From Stramenopiles sp. TOSAG23-3 (Eukaryota > Sar): a DNA stretch of 19,963 bases. The position numbers and the translations under genes were made by a program. Below the pieces are notes generated by a model. It was not told where the DNA came from. It made no database searches and worked only from the letters and a program-made list of their open reading frames with translations. The stretch's first letter is position 1. Each line of letters starts with the position of its first letter. The stretch covers positions 1 through 19,963 of the forward strand of contig LT642363.1 in assembly GCA_900128585.1 (NCBI GenBank), written 5' to 3'. Below are positions 17,754-19,963 of this stretch, in pieces.

Positions 17754-19229
17754 TTACCAGTTCCCTGCTTGGGCTGCACGTTGCTCTACCTCGTCACGAA
17801 ATTTCGATTTAATCTCTTTGTACAAGCCCGACAAGAAGTTAGACTCGAAAAATTCCATGTAATGCTTCAGAGACGTCTTGCTGACGTCATCTACTCTGGT
17901 GCGCTTCTTTGCACGTTTGTTCCCTTCAGCGATTTCTCCATCGTTGTCAACATCCATCACACCACTGTCGGTCTTACTAATATCGTTAAATTGGTCCAAT
18001 TCTTCTGCCAAGCTTGCAACCGTTGGAACACTGTGGGGGTCAAATGTTTCCACTGTGTCTGGATCAAGCGGTACGCACACTCGGCCGGTCTTCGGGTGCA
18101 CGCACCACGGACTTTTCAACAAGTGGTTTCGGTGCGTACTGACGTTCACGTCCAGGCGTGGGTATACATATGTAAAAACAATGGCAGCATGCGCATTTTG
18201 CAGTTTCTTTACGTCTTCGCTAACTAGCACGCCGCTTCGTTCTTTCTTTCTGCGCTGCTCCACTTGCTTTGCGATTGTTTTCTTGAGTTGGCCCCACCGC
18301 TGCTGGTAAGTGTATCCTTTTGCGCTACGGTGCTGCCATGCCTCCCGCAAAGAATGTGCAATGTCTTCGCTGGGAAGATGGGACAGGATTTCGTTCCACC
18401 CTTCTTCATTGCCAGGTTCTAACAGTCCTTGACCTTCTGCGGAGCATACATGCTTCAGAAACACGCTTTCCAGGTACGGAAGGCAACGCTCCAATGAGGG
18501 GTGGAGCGGGAGCGTCAACGGCACGCGGGTCGCACTCCGTTCGTTCCCAGTGACGACAGTCAAATAGTTTACGATGGCACTTCGGGAGGCATCATCCAAC
18601 TTCCGAGCACTCTCGTCGCAGACCCAACAATGCACACCACGACGACCAGAGAATATCCATAACAAGTGTTTGAACCCAAAGTCTTTCCGCAACGCCTCGT
18701 CGCACACTTTCACCGCGGCAGACATGAAGTACCAGCACTCCTTTCCCATCCCACGTTTAATGTCTGCCCCTGCGGCGCCAACGTCGTCGTAGTCTGTCAA
18801 GTCAATATCGAAAACAAGTTCACGCTCGAGCGGTTTGAACATATTTCCCGTGTGCATTGTATGCATGGATGGTGGGTGGGAGTAAACGGCGCCAATGTCA
18901 ATTTTGTGAGGTTGTTTTTTGGTAATCTCCTTTCGAAACTCAGAGGCATTTCTGAAGTTCAGATAACGAATATAAATGTCGTCCTCCAAAGTAAACGATA
19001 TTTCTCTGTGGTAAAAATACTCGGGGTTCCCAACGGTTGTACCAGTGGCGCTCTTGTCCGTCAGATTGTTTCCATACGAGAGCCAGCGATACATCTCATC
19101 ATAGGGGAAAAGCCTAGAGTAGTACAGGGACAGAAGCTCCGCCGAGAAAGCCTGCGTAATTACTTTCTTTGGCGCCACCACTTCCTCTTCTCCAGGCACG
19201 GAGGCCTCTGCCATTTCAACGTCTGCCAT
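17754..19229 (-). CDS. PRIM1: DNA primase small (catalytic) subunit, eukaryotic type
   Basis: This is the RNA-primer-synthesising subunit of the nuclear DNA polymerase alpha-primase complex. The ATG at 19229 (GAAATGG context) gives 491 residues. An acidic N-terminal extension (1-20) precedes the conserved fold: YRWLSYG (47-53), FTLEDDIYIRYL (79-90), KIDIGAVYSHPP (109-120), ELVFDIDLTDYDDV with the catalytic pair Asp141/Asp143, SGRRGVHCWVCDE (194-206) and YPRLDVNVS with the third catalytic Asp360, then NHLLKSPWCVHPKTGR. A basic KRAKKRTR (438-445) may be a nuclear localisation signal. The zinc-binding segment between the Asp pair and W166 is altered: of four family cysteines only Cys165 remains (see findings). 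Length is a little above the usual roughly 420 residues. No intron is needed. Codons are GC-rich. Confidence 0.96.
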   Translation of the reverse strand: MADVEMAEASVPGEEEVVAPKKVITQAFSAELLSLYYSRLFPYDEMYRWLSYGNNLTDKSATGTTVGNPEYFYHREISFTLEDDIYIRYLNFRNASEFRKEITKKQPHKIDIGAVYSHPPSMHTMHTGNMFKPLERELVFDIDLTDYDDVGAAGADIKRGMGKECWYFMSAAVKVCDEALRKDFGFKHLLWIFSGRRGVHCWVCDESARKLDDASRSAIVNYLTVVTGNERSATRVPLTLPLHPSLERCLPYLESVFLKHVCSAEGQGLLEPGNEEGWNEILSHLPSEDIAHSLREAWQHRSAKGYTYQQRWGQLKKTIAKQVEQRRKKERSGVLVSEDVKKLQNAHAAIVFTYVYPRLDVNVSTHRNHLLKSPWCVHPKTGRVCVPLDPDTVETFDPHSVPTVASLAEELDQFNDISKTDSGVMDVDNDGEIAEGNKRAKKRTRVDDVSKTSLKHYMEFFESNFLSGLYKEIKSKFRDEVEQRAAQAGNW

Positions 19230-19963
19230 TTCTTTCGCGGTTTTGTGCCTTTGACTTTGCGTGTTTATACAGAGTCTCCAATTTATATATCTAATCTATT
19301 TAGATGTTTTCTATTAGATGCATTCCTTGCCGCTGGGTGCGATCGTTTGTTTAAGCTTGTACGGTTGGGTCAACGTGTCTTTGTGCGTCACCACCCAATG
19401 AATTGAATAGATGAAGGAAAAAGATTTTTTTCTTTTCTTTCGTTGTTGCTGTACTACAGTAGAGTAGTAAATTTTTGTAATTGTTATTATTAAAATTATT
19501 TCACCTACTATTATTATGCTAAGTATGAGGTACCAATTGGTACCATAGAGCGTATGAAAAAGACGAGGAGGACACGAAGAAGAAGGAAAAGAATGATTCA
19601 AAATCAATAATATAATACCAGTAGCAGCAGGCACACAGTATCTCCATTTATCACTTTTCCAAAGAAGACTTTCCTTTTTCATGACCGATAGGTTGGTTGT
19701 GGATTATATAAATATTTAAGAATACAATAATTAGTACTTTTATAAATACATATTTACCTGTTTATTAAGATTTCAATACTAATGATATGTAAATAGTTTT
19801 GGCGGGAGACATTTATTTTTTAATGAATCTAAGACCTCGGCAGTGCAGATCAGATGTGGAGGGATGAAGGAGAGGGAAAATATTATTACTTGAAAGACTA
19901 CGAGTCCGTTCTTTCTTCTATGTACTAGTAGTATTTTGAAAGACTACGAGTACGTTCTATGTT
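19230..19963. other. AT-rich upstream region of primase, with palindrome and direct repeat
   Basis: No gene is supported here. A perfect 16-base palindrome, GGTACCAATTGGTACC, lies at 19529-19544. At the window edge a direct repeat, TTGAAAGACTACGAGTCCGT / TTGAAAGACTACGAGTACGT, lies at 19890-19912 and 19936-19958 (spacing 46); it may be the start of a longer tandem array running out of the window. Confidence 0.55.
19890..19958 (+). repeat. Direct repeat, 23 bp, period 46
   Basis: Two copies of TTGAAAGACTACGAGTNCGT followed by TCT differ at one position. The array reaches the window edge, so its true length cannot be seen. Confidence 0.8.

Noticed and set aside
18666-19406. 246-codon plus-strand open frame opposite primase
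   Set aside because: It lies opposite the most conserved part of a certain gene and has no domain of its own.
1-19963. tRNA, rRNA or CRISPR features
   Set aside because: I looked for T-loop-like GGTTCRA words with a pairing acceptor stem, rRNA core words and regularly spaced repeats. No convincing candidate was found; the repeats present are transposon pieces.
1-19963. Giant-virus or prokaryotic origin of the window
   Set aside because: Intergenic regions are long and AT-rich, there are no operons or Shine-Dalgarno sites, the primase is of the eukaryotic nuclear type, and MITE-like elements are dispersed between genes. No viral hallmark gene is visible.

Overview
The window looks like nuclear DNA of a unicellular eukaryote, probably a microbial alga or related protist. 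The signs are a eukaryotic-type DNA primase small subunit, an EF-hand/armadillo protein, Kelch and FkbM-like proteins with signal anchors, purine-at-minus-3 start contexts, no ribosome binding sites or operons, and AT-rich intergenic stretches of 0.7 to 1.6 kb. Genes appear intron-poor. I cannot name the lineage from sequence alone.

Layout. 268-1044 (+): a signal-anchored, C-terminally incomplete FkbM-like methyltransferase. 1049-3824 (+): a long coiled-coil protein with a degenerate response-regulator receiver fold at its C-terminus and one frame break near 1337-1403. 3825-4612: a convergent intergenic region filled with repeat fragments. 4613-6256 (-): a membrane-anchored Kelch propeller protein. 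6257-7890: a long AT-rich divergent region. 7891-9027 (+): a FemAB/GNAT-like acyltransferase fold protein whose last codons and 3' flank lie in a dispersed repeat. 10569-12929 (+): a membrane protein with a glycosidase-like beta-propeller. 14254-15525 (+): an EF-hand plus armadillo-like protein. 15741-16020: a possible gene relic. 16300-17704: a nest of small inverted-repeat transposons. 17754-19229 (-): primase small subunit.

The strongest non-gene signal is a previously unannotated-looking family of non-autonomous, TA-flanked inverted-repeat elements (MITE-like) with full or partial copies at about 3967-4080, 4281-4459, 9002-9272, 13163-13406, 16300-16952, 17275-17295 and 17430-17646. One copy has perfect terminal repeats of at least 22 bp flanked by TA.

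The strongest protein-level signals are the primase that has lost three of the four family zinc-ligand cysteines while keeping its catalytic residues, and the coiled-coil protein with a receiver fold lacking its phospho-acceptor aspartate. The genes do not form an obvious pathway. Three of them (methyltransferase, Kelch, glycosidase-like) share an N-terminal signal anchor and would act in the secretory pathway or at the cell surface.
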